Counted from the stretch's first letter, positions 12,428 through 23,515 are shown. The stretch: DNA of 64,000 nucleotides from Vibrio gangliei (GCF_026001925.1 NZ_AP021869.1:372001-436000), one strand, 5' to 3'. Notes: generated by a model from the letters alone, not told the origin. Numbers and translations are program-made.

Positions 12428-12460
12428 GCTTCCTCCGGATGGCCGAGCCAATGTGGAAGC
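12428..12460 (+). promoter_or_regulatory. S6:S18-type leader hairpin of the rpsF operon
   Basis: GCTTCC (12428-12433) pairs with GGAAGC (12455-12460). Inside, an unpaired CCG (12435-12437) is followed by the small hairpin GGC-CGA-GCC (12441-12449). A CCG-containing internal loop under a short apical hairpin is the reported signature of the autoregulatory site bound by the S6:S18 complex in rpsF mRNA leaders. The ribosome site AAGGAG follows at 12472-12477. Repression by S6:S18 is inferred from this family. Confidence 0.75.
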
Positions 12461-12483
12461 TAATAATCCGTAAGGAGCAACCG

Positions 12484-12867
12484 ATGCGTCATTACGAAAT
12501 CGTATTCATGGTGCACCCTGATCAAAGCGAGCAAGTTGCTGGCATGATCGAGCGTTACACTAACACTATCACTGAAGCTGGCGGTACTATCCACCGTTTA
12601 GAAGATTGGGGCCGTCGTCAAATGGCTTACCCAATCAACAAATTGCACAAAGCACACTACGTTCTAATGAACGTTGAGTCTGAGCAAGCTGTGATTGATG
12701 AGTTAGAAACTGCTTTCCGTTTCAACGATGCAGTTCTACGTAACATGATCATGCGCACTAAATCTGCAGTGACTGAACAATCTATCATGATGAAAGCACG
12801 TGAAGAGCGCGCACCTCGTCGTGAAGAGCGTTCTGAAGCTAAGTCAGAAGAAGCAGCAGCTGAGTAA
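12484..12867 (+). CDS. rpsF: 30S ribosomal protein bS6
   Basis: Binds S18 and the central domain of 16S rRNA in the platform of the small subunit. The start [17 protein letters not shown] is the classic bS6 N-terminus, preceded by AAGGAG. The tail is Glu/Arg/Ala-rich, as in proteins that are polyglutamylated by RimK in E. coli; whether that happens here is unknown. 127 residues. First gene of the rpsF-priB-rpsR-rplI operon. Confidence 0.98.
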   Translation: MRHYEIVFMVHPDQSEQVAGMIERYTNTITEAGGTIHRLEDWGRRQMAYPINKLHKAHYVLMNVESEQAVIDELETAFRFNDAVLRNMIMRTKSAVTEQSIMMKAREERAPRREERSEAKSEEAAAE

Positions 12868-12874
12868 TTAATTG

Positions 12875-13177
12875 ATGACCAATCGATTGGAGTTAAGCGG
12901 CACTGTCGTCAAAGCTCCGGTTAGAAGCCTAAGTCCTGCGGGCATTGCCCATTGCCATTTTAGTATTGAGCACCGTTCGACAGTACAAGAAGCGAGTTTA
13001 CCGAGACAAGTTTATTGTCGCATGCAGGTGGTCGTGAGTGGGCAAGGGTCACAACATATCACTCAACATTTAGTTTTAGGCAGTCAAATTAAGGCAAGCG
13101 GTTTTGTCGCTTACCATACCGGCCGAAATGGTTTAGGAAAATTAGTTTTGCATGCCGACAACATTACTCAAATTTAA
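12875..13177 (+). CDS. priB: Primosomal replication protein PriB
   Basis: Single-stranded DNA-binding OB-fold protein that stabilises PriA at stalled forks during replication restart. The start [11 protein letters not shown] aligns with E. coli PriB, and the [12 protein letters not shown] and [10 protein letters not shown] segments are conserved. I use the ATG at 12875; a TTG one codon earlier is in frame. It lies 7 bases after rpsF and 16 before rpsR, the conserved enterobacterial and vibrio arrangement. Confidence 0.94.
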   Translation: MTNRLELSGTVVKAPVRSLSPAGIAHCHFSIEHRSTVQEASLPRQVYCRMQVVVSGQGSQHITQHLVLGSQIKASGFVAYHTGRNGLGKLVLHADNITQI

Positions 13178-13190
13178 GATCAGGAGATAG

Positions 13191-13421
<231 letters not shown>

Positions 13422-13459
13422 TTGGCAGCAGTTTAATTAAGTTTAAGAGGACTAAGATA

Positions 13460-13912
13460 ATGCAAGTTATTCTACTTGATAAAATCGGTAACCTAGGCAA
13501 CCTTGGCGACCAAGTTAACGTTAAATCTGGCTACGCTCGTAACTTCCTTATCCCACAAGGTAAAGCAGTTATGGCTACTAAAGCTAACGTTGAAGTTTTC
13601 GAAGCACGTCGCGCTGAACTAGAAGCTAAAGTTGCTGAGCAACTAGCTGCTGCACAAGCTCGTGCTGAGAAAGTTAACGCACTAGAAGCAGTTGTAATCG
13701 CTTCTAAAGCGGGTGACGAAGGTAAACTATTTGGTTCTATCGGTACTCGTGATATCGCTGATGCAGTTACTGCAGCAGGCGTTGAAATTGCTAAGAGCGA
13801 AGTTCGTCTTCCTGAAGGCGCTCTACGTACAACTGGCGAGTTTGAAATCAGCATCCAACTTCACTCTGAAGTATTCGCTGAAGTTAAACTTCAAGTTGTT
13901 GCTGCTGACTAA
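13460..13912 (+). CDS. rplI: 50S ribosomal protein bL9
   Basis: Long two-domain protein that extends from the L1 stalk side of the 50S and helps maintain reading frame. N-terminal rRNA-binding domain ([33 protein letters not shown]), a long Ala/Glu-rich connecting helix (about residues 45-75), and a C-terminal domain. 150 residues. Last gene of the operon; a terminator follows. Confidence 0.98.
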   Translation: MQVILLDKIGNLGNLGDQVNVKSGYARNFLIPQGKAVMATKANVEVFEARRAELEAKVAEQLAAAQARAEKVNALEAVVIASKAGDEGKLFGSIGTRDIADAVTAAGVEIAKSEVRLPEGALRTTGEFEISIQLHSEVFAEVKLQVVAAD

Positions 13913-13933
13913 TCATCAGCATCAAAGCACAAT

Positions 13934-13962
13934 AAAAAAGCCGACCTCGTGTCGGTTTTTTT
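13934..13962 (+). terminator. Terminator of the rpsF-rplI operon
   Basis: Stem CCGAC, loop CTCGT, GTCGG, flanked by six A upstream and seven T downstream. Confidence 0.9.
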
Positions 13963-14058
13963 ATATCTGAATAATGGAAAATGCTAGACGTGATAGCGGG
14001 AAGTATCACGTTGATTTTAAGGAAGTTAGGCACCGAAAAGTGCGCTGTTTTCGGTATT

Positions 14059-14096
14059 GAGTGACTTTTAGTTATTCACAGCTGAAGCTATTTAGG
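14059..14096. repeat. Short repeat with a TTATTCACA box, related to 19411-19448
   Basis: Aligned to 19411-19448 it matches at about 30 of 38 positions, and nearly all differences are transitions. It contains TTATTCACA (14072-14080), close to the DnaA box TTATCCACA. It overlaps the last codons of the convergent outer-membrane gene. The other hairpin arm seen at 19395-19410 is not present here. Confidence 0.5.
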
Positions 14097-15236
14097 CGAG
14101 TACAAAATATTGATGGTAATGGTGCTGTCTGTTTTGCTTAAGTTGTTAGGCACGCGGCTTAAATGTTGACGTGACTGCGCGATCTTAAGCGCCACATCTT
14201 CAGTGATGTTATTGATAATGCTAATTTCGGTGTCAATACGTGTATTACTTGAACCACTCACCACCGTGCCATCGAAGTTAAATGATGTGCTATCAAACGG
14301 TTTCCATTTTGCGGTTAAATTGGCTCGAATGATCGGCTCATCGACATTTTCCGGGAAGATCGGATCGTCATCATCGATTTCATCTGTGTTCGGTTCTTGA
14401 TAGCGGTAACCTGGACCGAGCTCGGTTTCTATCGTGAGAGTATCTGTGTTGGTCACCTGATAACCTAAACCAGTAGAGAAGGTGTAATCATGAAAATAAG
14501 AACTGTATTTAGAGTCTATTCCTTTGAAACTACCGTAAATATACATCTTAGGGCTGATCTTATAGTCACTTTGTAGTTGATAGCTTTGCTTTCTATCGTC
14601 TTCTTCACCGTCTTCATTTTTCATGTAAATTTTCACTTCACCGCTGTTTCTTAAGCGGCCAGAAATATAATCCAGTGCTAAGCGAGCATTTAAAGAACGC
14701 TCGTCTTCATTACCTTGTTCTGAACGATAACCAAATTCAATTTCAGGTAACCAGCTTGATGTGCTTGGTGGCTCACTGTCTTCTTCCACCTTTATTTTTT
14801 TTGGTTCAACTGGCTCATCATTTTTCTCGTTACCATCTTCATCCTCTTCTAAAAGCTCGGCGATTAACTCTTCATCCACACCGTCTTCATCAACATTCGA
14901 TTTATTTTCTGGTGTCGCTTCGCTTTTCGTTGTGTTTTGATTTTCAGAGGTTTCAGAGGTTTCAGAGGTTTCAGTAGTTGGCGCTGAAGTGTCGCTATTA
15001 TTGTCAGTGGCAGGTTGTTCAAAATATAAAGCGTTATCATCTGAGGTTTCAGGTGCGTCAGAGCTTTCCGTCTGAGTATCGTCAGACAGATTATTATCAG
15101 TTTGCGTATCATCCTTGGTTGTAGCGGCCGCACTTTCAGCTTGTGAGTTATCAGTATCCTCACTGGATACCGTTGTTTCACTGTAAGTTTGCTGGCTTAA
15201 CAATAAAAACAAGAGCGGCAATAGGCGTTTTTGCAC
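14088..15236 (-). CDS. DUF481-like outer-membrane beta-barrel protein with long acidic linker
   Basis: 382 residues. A signal peptide (about 1-19, cleavage near QTYS-ETT) is followed by a low-complexity Asp/Glu/Ser/Thr linker (20-160). The C-terminal ~220 residues alternate polar and aromatic strands (IEFGYRSEQGNEDERSLNARL) like the DUF481/YdiY putative salt-induced porin family. The linker holds an in-frame 9-base tandem repeat encoding Thr-Ser-Glu units (residues 88-98). Function is unknown; outer-membrane location is inferred from the signal peptide and strand pattern. It stands alone, convergent with rplI and divergent from dnaB. Confidence 0.75.
   Translation of the reverse strand: MQKRLLPLLFLLLSQQTYSETTVSSEDTDNSQAESAAATTKDDTQTDNNLSDDTQTESSDAPETSDDNALYFEQPATDNNSDTSAPTTETSETSETSENQNTTKSEATPENKSNVDEDGVDEELIAELLEEDEDGNEKNDEPVEPKKIKVEEDSEPPSTSSWLPEIEFGYRSEQGNEDERSLNARLALDYISGRLRNSGEVKIYMKNEDGEEDDRKQSYQLQSDYKISPKMYIYGSFKGIDSKYSSYFHDYTFSTGLGYQVTNTDTLTIETELGPGYRYQEPNTDEIDDDDPIFPENVDEPIIRANLTAKWKPFDSTSFNFDGTVVSGSSNTRIDTEISIINNITEDVALKIAQSRQHLSRVPNNLSKTDSTITINILYSPK
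14943..14975. repeat. 9-base tandem repeat inside the DUF481-like gene
   Basis: On the plus strand the 9-base unit TCAGAGGTT is repeated about three and a half times, encoding SET units on the minus strand. Copy changes would keep the frame and only alter linker length. Confidence 0.8.
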
Positions 15237-15454
15237 TAAGAATAATACCTCAATAAAATCACTGCGAGTGATGATAACGTATGTATAAAAATTGCCGTCA
15301 TCATACCGTTAATTTTTTTCTAATTCGATAGTGTTAGAGTAAATCAGAACATTTCGAATACCTTGAAGTTAGCGCAATAGACGAGATTCATGGCTATCAT
15401 ATTGAAGAAGCTTGGGTATAATGATGAGCTCAAATTTTCAAGTAAGTGGTTCCT

Positions 15455-16849
15455 ATGGCAGATAATATCCCCCGAAAAAAATCAGATGCACAAGTCGATG
15501 CCCTAAAAGTCCCACCTCATTCCCTTGAAGCCGAACAGTCGGTTTTAGGTGGTTTATTACTTGATAATGAACGTTGGGATTCAATTGCGGGTAAAGTGGT
15601 CGAAAAAGACTTTTATAGCCGACCTCATCGTCTGATTTATGCGGCAATCAAATCCATTTTAGAAAACAGTCAGCCACTGGATTTAATTACCCTTTCTGAG
15701 TATTTAGAACAGCGTGAAGAGCTGGAATCTGTTGGTGGTTTTGCTTATTTAGCTGACTTGGCCAAAAACACTCCAAGTGCAGCCAACATCAACGCTTATG
15801 CTGATATTGTCAGTGAACGTGCGCTGGTGCGCAACCTGATAGGAGTGGCAAATGAAATTGCCGATGCGGGTTATGATCCACAAGGTCGCAGTTCAGCCGA
15901 TTTGCTTGATATGGCTGAGAGTAAAGTGTTTGCGATTGCCGAAGAACGCACGACCGAAAATGAAGGCCCACAGAGCGTTGATAACATTTTAGAAAAAACC
16001 TTAGAGCGCATCGAAGAGCTTTATAAAACGCCACAAGATGGTGTGACTGGTGTATCAACTGGCTTCACTGACTTGAATAAGAAGACTGCTGGTCTACAAG
16101 GTTCAGATTTGATTATTGTCGCGGCTCGTCCATCGATGGGTAAAACCACGTTTGCCATGAACTTGTGTGAAAACGCCGCGATGGATCAAGATAAACCGGT
16201 ACTGATCTTCTCGCTAGAGATGCCAGCAGAACAAATCATGATGCGTATGCTGGCTTCTCTTTCTCGAGTTGACCAAACCAAGATCCGTACTGGTCAGTTG
16301 GATGATGAAGATTGGGCTCGTATTTCATCGACCATGGGTATTCTGATGCAAAAGAAGAATATGTATATCGATGACAGCTCAGGCTTAACCCCAACCGAAT
16401 TACGCTCTCGTGCCCGTCGAATTGCGCGTGAAACCGGCGGGTTATCCATGATCATGGTCGACTACTTGCAGTTAATGCGAGTGCCGGGTCTACAAGATAA
16501 CCGTACGTTAGAAATCTCTGAAATTTCTCGATCATTAAAAGCATTGGCGAAAGAGCTGAATGTGCCGGTGGTTGCACTTTCTCAGCTTAACCGTTCATTG
16601 GAGCAACGTGCCGATAAGCGTCCTATTAACTCGGACTTGCGCGAATCGGGGGCGATCGAGCAGGATGCCGACTTAATCATGTTTATTTATCGTGATGAAG
16701 TGTATCACCCAGACAGCGCCCTCAAAGGCATTGCCGAAATCATTATAGGTAAGCAACGTAATGGCCCGATTGGTTCGGTTCGTTTGACTTTCCAAGGGCA
16801 GTTCTCTCGCTTTGATAATTACGCAGGCCCGGCGTTTGATGATGAATAA
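15455..16849 (+). CDS. dnaB: Replicative DNA helicase DnaB
   Basis: Hexameric 5'-3' helicase at the replication fork. The N-terminal DnaG-interaction domain (VPPHSLEAEQSVLGGLLLDNERWD) is followed by a RecA-like domain with Walker A ARPSMGKTTFA, Walker B MIMVDYLQLM and the ALSQLNRSLEQR segment. I start at the ATG at 15455 (MADNIPRKK); an in-frame GTG three codons upstream is less likely. 464 residues, close to E. coli. No intein. Its probable loader, DciA, is encoded at 46.6-47.1 kb. Confidence 0.97.
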   Translation: MADNIPRKKSDAQVDALKVPPHSLEAEQSVLGGLLLDNERWDSIAGKVVEKDFYSRPHRLIYAAIKSILENSQPLDLITLSEYLEQREELESVGGFAYLADLAKNTPSAANINAYADIVSERALVRNLIGVANEIADAGYDPQGRSSADLLDMAESKVFAIAEERTTENEGPQSVDNILEKTLERIEELYKTPQDGVTGVSTGFTDLNKKTAGLQGSDLIIVAARPSMGKTTFAMNLCENAAMDQDKPVLIFSLEMPAEQIMMRMLASLSRVDQTKIRTGQLDDEDWARISSTMGILMQKKNMYIDDSSGLTPTELRSRARRIARETGGLSMIMVDYLQLMRVPGLQDNRTLEISEISRSLKALAKELNVPVVALSQLNRSLEQRADKRPINSDLRESGAIEQDADLIMFIYRDEVYHPDSALKGIAEIIIGKQRNGPIGSVRLTFQGQFSRFDNYAGPAFDDE

Positions 16850-16857
16850 ATAACCTG

Positions 16858-16887
16858 AAAAGTAGGCTGTCATATGGCCTACTTTTT
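16858..16887 (+). terminator. Terminator after dnaB
   Basis: AAAGTAGGC, 9-base loop, GCCTACTTTTT. It separates dnaB from alr. Confidence 0.88.
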
Positions 16888-16924
16888 CTGTCTCTGGCTT
16901 ATATTTTTTACTTAGGATATATCG

Positions 16925-18019
16925 ATGAAGCCCACTTTGGCTGCTACAGCTTGCGTTAACTTAGCTGCTTTGCGTCACAACCTTGCTCAAATCAAACAAA
17001 CTGCGGCCAAAAGTAAAATTACTACCATAGTGAAAGCCAACGGTTACGGTCATGGGGCTGTACCGGTTGCGCTAGCGCTCGAAAGTGAGTCAGACAGTTT
17101 TGGGGTGGCCCGCTTAGAAGAGGCATTAGAACTACGCAGTGCCGGGATCAGTAAGCCGATTTTATTACTAGAAGGCTTTTATGCCGATTCAGACTTGCCG
17201 ATTTTACAAGCCAATAATTTGCACACCGCTGTACATTGTTTGGAGCAACTAGAAGCCCTTGAGCAAGCCCAATTATCTTCTCCAATAAAAGTCTGGGTAA
17301 AAATTGATACAGGCATGCATCGTTTAGGGGTTCGTCCTGAGCAAATACCAGAGTTTATTTCTCGACTTCATGCCTGCCCCAATGTCGAAAAGCCGCTACG
17401 CTTTATTAGTCATTTTGGGTGTGCCGATGAACTGGAAAATCCGATCACGATGCAGCAAATCAGTGTGTTTACAGAACTGGCTGAATCGGGATGTGAGCGC
17501 TCTATTGCTGCCTCATCGGGCATTCTAGCTTGGCCTGATAGTCATTTAGAGTGGGTTCGTCCGGGGATCATCTTATATGGCGTGTCTCCATTTTCAGATA
17601 AGACCGCGCAATCCATGGGCTATCAACCAGTGATGACGCTGAAATCGCAGCTTATTGCAGTGCGAGAAGTGAAAGCGGGCGAAAGTGTCGGTTATGGTGC
17701 GACGTGGACTGCGAAGCAAGATACTAAAATTGGTGTGATTGCGATGGGCTATGGCGATGGCTATCCACGTACCGCGCCAAATGGCACGCCGGTTATCATC
17801 AATGGACGTCGGGTTCCCCTTGCAGGCCGTGTTTCAATGGACATGCTGACGGTTGATTTAGGAGCCAATAGCCAAGATAAGGTGGGAGATAAAGCCATTT
17901 TGTGGGGAGAGGGATTACCCGCAGAAGAAGTGGCTCAGCACATTGGTACTATTGCGTATGAGCTGGTCACTAAGTTGACTGGCCGTGTTGAGATGGTTTA
18001 TCTCAATGAGCAAGTTTAA
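16925..18019 (+). CDS. alr: Alanine racemase
   Basis: PLP enzyme interconverting L- and D-alanine for peptidoglycan. The cofactor Lys is K37 in IVKANGYGHG. The second catalytic base, a Tyr, lies in the GYGATW segment near residue 255, and RVSMDM is conserved. 364 residues. TTAGGA at good spacing precedes the ATG. A short 24-base gap to the Omp85-like gene suggests cotranscription. Confidence 0.97.
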   Translation: MKPTLAATACVNLAALRHNLAQIKQTAAKSKITTIVKANGYGHGAVPVALALESESDSFGVARLEEALELRSAGISKPILLLEGFYADSDLPILQANNLHTAVHCLEQLEALEQAQLSSPIKVWVKIDTGMHRLGVRPEQIPEFISRLHACPNVEKPLRFISHFGCADELENPITMQQISVFTELAESGCERSIAASSGILAWPDSHLEWVRPGIILYGVSPFSDKTAQSMGYQPVMTLKSQLIAVREVKAGESVGYGATWTAKQDTKIGVIAMGYGDGYPRTAPNGTPVIINGRRVPLAGRVSMDMLTVDLGANSQDKVGDKAILWGEGLPAEEVAQHIGTIAYELVTKLTGRVEMVYLNEQV

Positions 18020-18043
18020 TTCATAGCAAAGAGAGCCCTATTA

Positions 18044-19390
18044 ATGCTGGGACGTTTTACTCCACGACTGATCTTGAATGCATGCTTGGGGCTGCTTGGT
18101 TTGTATACCACTCAGGTGTTCTCTGAACCAGATATTAAATTGCCTCAGCCCACTCAAGAAGCGCGCGTTACTGATACAAGCTCATCGGATAAAGGAGCTA
18201 TGTCGGATAAAGGAGCTACGGATGAGGAAAATACCAATAACACGAAAGATGAACAAATTGACTCTTGGTATTCCGATTTTAAAGTGGTGCCCTTTGGCTT
18301 TGTGTCCGATTCTATCGGCAACTCTATCGGTGCAGCAGGATTGTTAAAAGGGGCGGGCCAACCACAGGCGGCTTTGTTAGGTACTGGTTTTGTGTCGGAT
18401 AAAGGCAGTTATGTGAGCTATTTGGGAGGGTATAATTACCAACTCAGTGAACGCTGGTTGGTGGATGCGGACGCTTATCTTGCCCAATTTAAAGATTACA
18501 ATTACTACCTAGGTGCCGCCACGAGCAATGATTCTGAGTTTGATGATTACATTGAAACCGATGGCCGTGAATCTCGTCTACAGGCCAAATTTCGTTATGT
18601 GCTTCCTCTTGGGTTAGGTAAAGAAAAAGCCGCTCAAGCCGGTTACGCTCCTCGTCGTGAAATCACAGGAATGACGCCATGGGACAGTGGCGTGACAACG
18701 CTAGGTATTACACCCTTTTATAAAACTCGTAAGCTGGACGATATCAGTGTCGATGAAGCGGAGTCGACCTGGGGCGCTATTTTCAGTTTAGATTGGGATA
18801 ACCGAGACAGCACTCGCAATACCACCCGCGGTTCACATACTATTTTCAATTATACCTACGCGCCAGAGCTAGGAAATGACGAATCATGGAGTACGTGGGA
18901 GTTTCAGAATAGCCAGTACTTTGACATTGGTTCTTTAGGCAATCTTTTTAATAAACAAGTGATCGCGTTTGATTTTTATACTGCAGGGACACCAAGTTGG
19001 AATCAAGGTGACAATGGTGAGCATCGTCCGCCAGAATACGCAGGTGTTCGCTTAGGTGGCTTGTATCGCCAGCGTGGATTTTCTTCTGGTCGTTTCACAG
19101 GACAGGCTGCGATTAACTATAGTTTAGAGTACCGTGTGATGCCAGATTGGCAGCCATTGCAACATTGGCCCGTGTTCGATTGGTATAACGTGCCATGGTG
19201 GCAATGGGTGCTCTTTACCGATGTTGGTCGAGTCGCAGATGATTATGATTTGTCTGAGTTGCATGATGATATGCAAGTTAGTTATGGCGGTGCAGTACGT
19301 TTTCAGGTTGAGGGCGTGGTGGTACGTGCTGAAATGGCATGGGGTGATGAAGAAAGCCTATTTCGTGTAATGGTCAATCAGCCATTTTGA
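18044..19390 (+). CDS. Omp85/D15-type surface antigen barrel protein
   Basis: 448 residues with an N-terminal signal sequence (hydrophobic about 12-27), a short Ser/Asp/Lys/Asn-rich linker containing two SDKGA copies, then a beta-barrel domain. YRQRGFSSGRF resembles the conserved (V/I)RG(F/Y) loop of Omp85 barrels, and the protein ends in Phe, as outer-membrane barrels do. There are no recognisable POTRA domains, so it is unlikely to be a full BamA or TamA. Vibrios carry such a gene between alr and pgi; its function is not established. Confidence 0.75.
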   Translation: MLGRFTPRLILNACLGLLGLYTTQVFSEPDIKLPQPTQEARVTDTSSSDKGAMSDKGATDEENTNNTKDEQIDSWYSDFKVVPFGFVSDSIGNSIGAAGLLKGAGQPQAALLGTGFVSDKGSYVSYLGGYNYQLSERWLVDADAYLAQFKDYNYYLGAATSNDSEFDDYIETDGRESRLQAKFRYVLPLGLGKEKAAQAGYAPRREITGMTPWDSGVTTLGITPFYKTRKLDDISVDEAESTWGAIFSLDWDNRDSTRNTTRGSHTIFNYTYAPELGNDESWSTWEFQNSQYFDIGSLGNLFNKQVIAFDFYTAGTPSWNQGDNGEHRPPEYAGVRLGGLYRQRGFSSGRFTGQAAINYSLEYRVMPDWQPLQHWPVFDWYNVPWWQWVLFTDVGRVADDYDLSELHDDMQVSYGGAVRFQVEGVVVRAEMAWGDEESLFRVMVNQPF

Positions 19391-19394
19391 TTCA

Positions 19395-19439
19395 CCTCAG
19401 CTGTGGATAAGAGTGACTTCTAGTTATCCGCAGTTGAGG
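19395..19439. repeat. 16-base imperfect hairpin containing a perfect DnaA box
   Basis: Arms 19395-19410 and 19424-19439 match at 14 of 16 positions, with a 13-base loop. The left arm contains TGTGGATAA (19402-19410), the complement of the DnaA box TTATCCACA; the right arm contains TTATCCGCA. No T-run follows, so it is not a typical terminator. Related short sequences occur at 14059-14096 and 24896-24908. Confidence 0.65.
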
Positions 19440-19654
19440 TTGATTAGGTATTTGATCACTTGTGACTTTTATTTAAACTGATATAACGCAATATAGATCA
19501 CATAAATCATTGCCATAATTATCTTCACAACCAGTGATTGAAAAAATTTTTGAGTTTAGTCGAGTGTTCGACTGAGCTTGTTTTGTATCGGGGGCAGGCA
19601 ATTAACCTTGAGTGGTTTTTGTTTGAGTCAATTTCATAGACATACCAGGAATGA

Positions 19655-21310
<1,656 letters not shown>

Positions 21311-21332
21311 TCTTTATCATTGAGATAAAAAC

Positions 21333-21370
21333 AAAAAGAGAAGCTAGCAAAATGTTAGCTTCTCTTTTTT
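21333..21370. terminator. Bidirectional terminator between pgi and ppa
   Basis: AAAAAGAGAAGCTA, loop GCAAAATGT, TAGCTTCTCTTTTTT. Long near-perfect stem with A-run and T-run. Confidence 0.93.
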
Positions 21371-21378
21371 ATATCACA

Positions 21379-21419
21379 GTAATTGACGTCGCAGTCAGCA
21401 AAGCTGAAGCGTCAATTAC
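21379..21419. repeat. Inverted repeat downstream of ppa
   Basis: GTAATTGACG (21379-21388) and CGTCAATTAC (21410-21419), a perfect 10-base dyad with a 21-base loop. It is downstream of ppa and may act as a 3' stabilising hairpin before the shared terminator. Confidence 0.6.
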
Positions 21420-21431
21420 GAAGGTAGAAGG

Positions 21432-21959
21432 TTATTTTTGCGCACGCTCGTACGATTCTAAGATCTCTTTACGTGCTGCTTCAACGTCTTCCCAACCGTC
21501 TACTTTTACCCATTTGCCCGCTTCAAGATCTTTGTAACGCTCGAAGAAATGCGTGATTTGCGATTTCAAAAGTTCAGGTACATCGTTGATGTCTTGGATA
21601 TGATCGTATTCTTTTGATAGTTTGCTGTGCGGAACGGCGATCACTTTAGCATCTTCACCAGACTCATCCGTCATTTTTAATACGCCAACTGGGCGACAAC
21701 GAATCACTGAACCAGGCATTAGCGGGAATGGTGTTGGTACTAATACGTCTACCGGATCACCATCTAGTGATAGTGTGTGGTTCACGTAACCATAGTTACA
21801 TGGGTAGAACATAGGTGCAGACATAAAACGGTCCACAAATACTGCGCCGCTGTCTTTATCAACTTCGTATTTGATTGGATCCGCGTTAGCAGGGATTTCG
21901 ATTACGACGTATAGGTCATCTGGTAGTGATTTACCAGCAGGAACATTGTTCAAGCTCAT
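21432..21959 (-). CDS. ppa: Inorganic pyrophosphatase (family I)
   Basis: Hydrolyses pyrophosphate, pulling biosynthetic reactions forward. 175 residues with the metal-binding signature [10 protein letters not shown] and the conserved [13 protein letters not shown] segment. Start [13 protein letters not shown] resembles E. coli Ppa. Convergent with pgi. Confidence 0.97.
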   Translation of the reverse strand: MSLNNVPAGKSLPDDLYVVIEIPANADPIKYEVDKDSGAVFVDRFMSAPMFYPCNYGYVNHTLSLDGDPVDVLVPTPFPLMPGSVIRCRPVGVLKMTDESGEDAKVIAVPHSKLSKEYDHIQDINDVPELLKSQITHFFERYKDLEAGKWVKVDGWEDVEAARKEILESYERAQK

Positions 21960-22072
21960 GAGGCTTCCTTTCTCGGTTTGAATTGAATAAAGGTTGAATT
22001 GAAATTAACCGCCTGATTATAACGTGACTTGTAAAGGGGTTGTAAAGGTTTTGAGCTAAATTAGCGACTAGA

Positions 22073-22109
22073 ATAAAAAAACGATAACAAACAAACTTGT
22101 TATCGCTTT
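22073..22109 (-). terminator. Terminator after fbp
   Basis: Minus-strand CGATAACAA, loop, TTGTTATCG followed by seven T. A perfect 9-base stem 65 bases past the fbp stop. Confidence 0.88.
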
Positions 22110-22173
22110 TATTAAATGGGCTTAACTGGTCAATTGACCCTCAAAGTATCGCTTAATTCTTCCTAATATGTCT

Positions 22174-23187
22174 CTAATCTTCAGGGTAAAGCGACAAAAA
22201 GCTTTCGACTTTATCAACCATAGTGGGTGAGCCGACGATGAAAGGCACACGTTGGTGCAGTTCCGTTGGTTTTAAATCCATTATACGATTCTTACCGTCA
22301 GTGGCTTTACCACCTGCTTGCTCCATCAAAAACGCCATTGGGTTGCATTCATACAATAAGCGCAGCTTACCGTTTGGATGACTCTGAGTGCTTGGGTATA
22401 GGTAGATACCGCCTTTGAGCAGATTGCGGTGGAAGTCTGCTACAAGTGAACCAATATAGCGGGAAGTATAAGGACGTTTTTCTTCTGGCACGTTCTCTTG
22501 GCAATATTTGATGTACTTTTTGATACCGGTTGGGAAGCGAATGTAGTTACCCTCGTTGATGGAATAAATCGTACCGGTTTCAGGAATGGTCATGTTCTCA
22601 TGGGATAAACAAAAGACGCCCAGTGATGGATCATAAGTGAAGCCATGAACACCGTTACCTGTGGTGTACACCAACATAGTCGATGAGCCGTAAATGATGT
22701 AACCAGCGGCCACTTGCTTATGACCCGGTTGTAAGAAATCTTCTTCGGTTGGCGCACTGCCAATTGGTGAAACACGGCGATAAATCGAGAAGATGGTACC
22801 AACAGACACATTCACATCGATATTGGATGAACCATCGAGTGGATCCATTAACACCACGTATTTGGCGTTCTTATTGAGATCTTTATTAAACGCGACCGCT
22901 TCATCTTCTTCTTCACTGGCTACGCCACACACTTGATCGCGCGCTTCCAATGCGGCTTTGAATTTTTCGTTGGCATAGAGATCGAGTTTTTGTTGTTCCT
23001 CACCTTGCACATTTTCAGCCCCAACGGAGCCAGTGATATCCACTAAACCAGCTTTATTAATCTCACGGTTAACAATTTTGGCGGCTAATTTGATGGAACC
23101 CAGTAATGAAGACAAATCACCACTGGCGTGCGGGAAATGGTGCTGATTTTCAACAATAAACTCACCAAGAGTGCGCATGTTCGACAT
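22174..23187 (-). CDS. fbp: Class I fructose-1,6-bisphosphatase
   Basis: Gluconeogenic phosphatase acting on fructose-1,6-bisphosphate. Contains the metal-binding [16 protein letters not shown] segment, the substrate-binding [15 protein letters not shown] region and the [14 protein letters not shown] motif. I use the ATG at 23187 ([10 protein letters not shown]), which has AAGGA at good spacing, in place of an upstream start that would add 19 hydrophobic residues absent from known Fbp. 337 residues, usual length. Divergent from mpl. Confidence 0.97.
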   Translation of the reverse strand: MSNMRTLGEFIVENQHHFPHASGDLSSLLGSIKLAAKIVNREINKAGLVDITGSVGAENVQGEEQQKLDLYANEKFKAALEARDQVCGVASEEEDEAVAFNKDLNKNAKYVVLMDPLDGSSNIDVNVSVGTIFSIYRRVSPIGSAPTEEDFLQPGHKQVAAGYIIYGSSTMLVYTTGNGVHGFTYDPSLGVFCLSHENMTIPETGTIYSINEGNYIRFPTGIKKYIKYCQENVPEEKRPYTSRYIGSLVADFHRNLLKGGIYLYPSTQSHPNGKLRLLYECNPMAFLMEQAGGKATDGKNRIMDLKPTELHQRVPFIVGSPTMVDKVESFLSLYPED

Positions 23188-23297
23188 GATTATTCCTTTT
23201 AAAAGTGTCGTTAGGCAGAGCAAAGCTAAATAGTGCCTTTTCAATCAAGGCGTAGGTGATTGTAAAGTGACAAACTTTTTAATGGTAATGAAGTAAC

Positions 23298-23313
23298 TTG
23301 TGAAATTTCACAA
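23298..23313. promoter_or_regulatory. Perfect 16-base palindrome between fbp and mpl
   Basis: TTGTGAAATTTCACAA. The halves look like CRP half-sites (TGTGA/TCACA), but the spacer is 4 bases, not 6, so it is not a standard CRP site. It lies 111 bases before fbp and 203 before mpl. The rest of the 328-base gap (23188-23515) shows no gene. Confidence 0.5.
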
Positions 23314-23515
23314 ATGTGACTTTCATTTATTTGAAGTTTTATTGATTCGAAGCGAGTAGGCAGGGGGCATTACATTGTTGTGATGAGGTAAAACTTATTC
23401 ATTTCCCCTTAAAATTACCGATTTTATCCATACTTTTCCCTGAGTTTACGGTACTATCTGCCATAATTTTTTCCAATTCAAACGCCTCAAACTTAATGGG
23501 GCAGGAACCTCAGTT

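Noticed and set aside
12232..12483. Open frame upstream of and in frame with rpsF, giving a 211-residue protein
   Set aside because: It passes through repeat sequence, the promoter and the leader hairpin; S6 begins at 12484 with its own ribosome site.
14675..14977. 100-codon plus-strand frame inside the DUF481-like gene
   Set aside because: It is the complement of the low-complexity acidic linker, which is open in several frames because of its composition.
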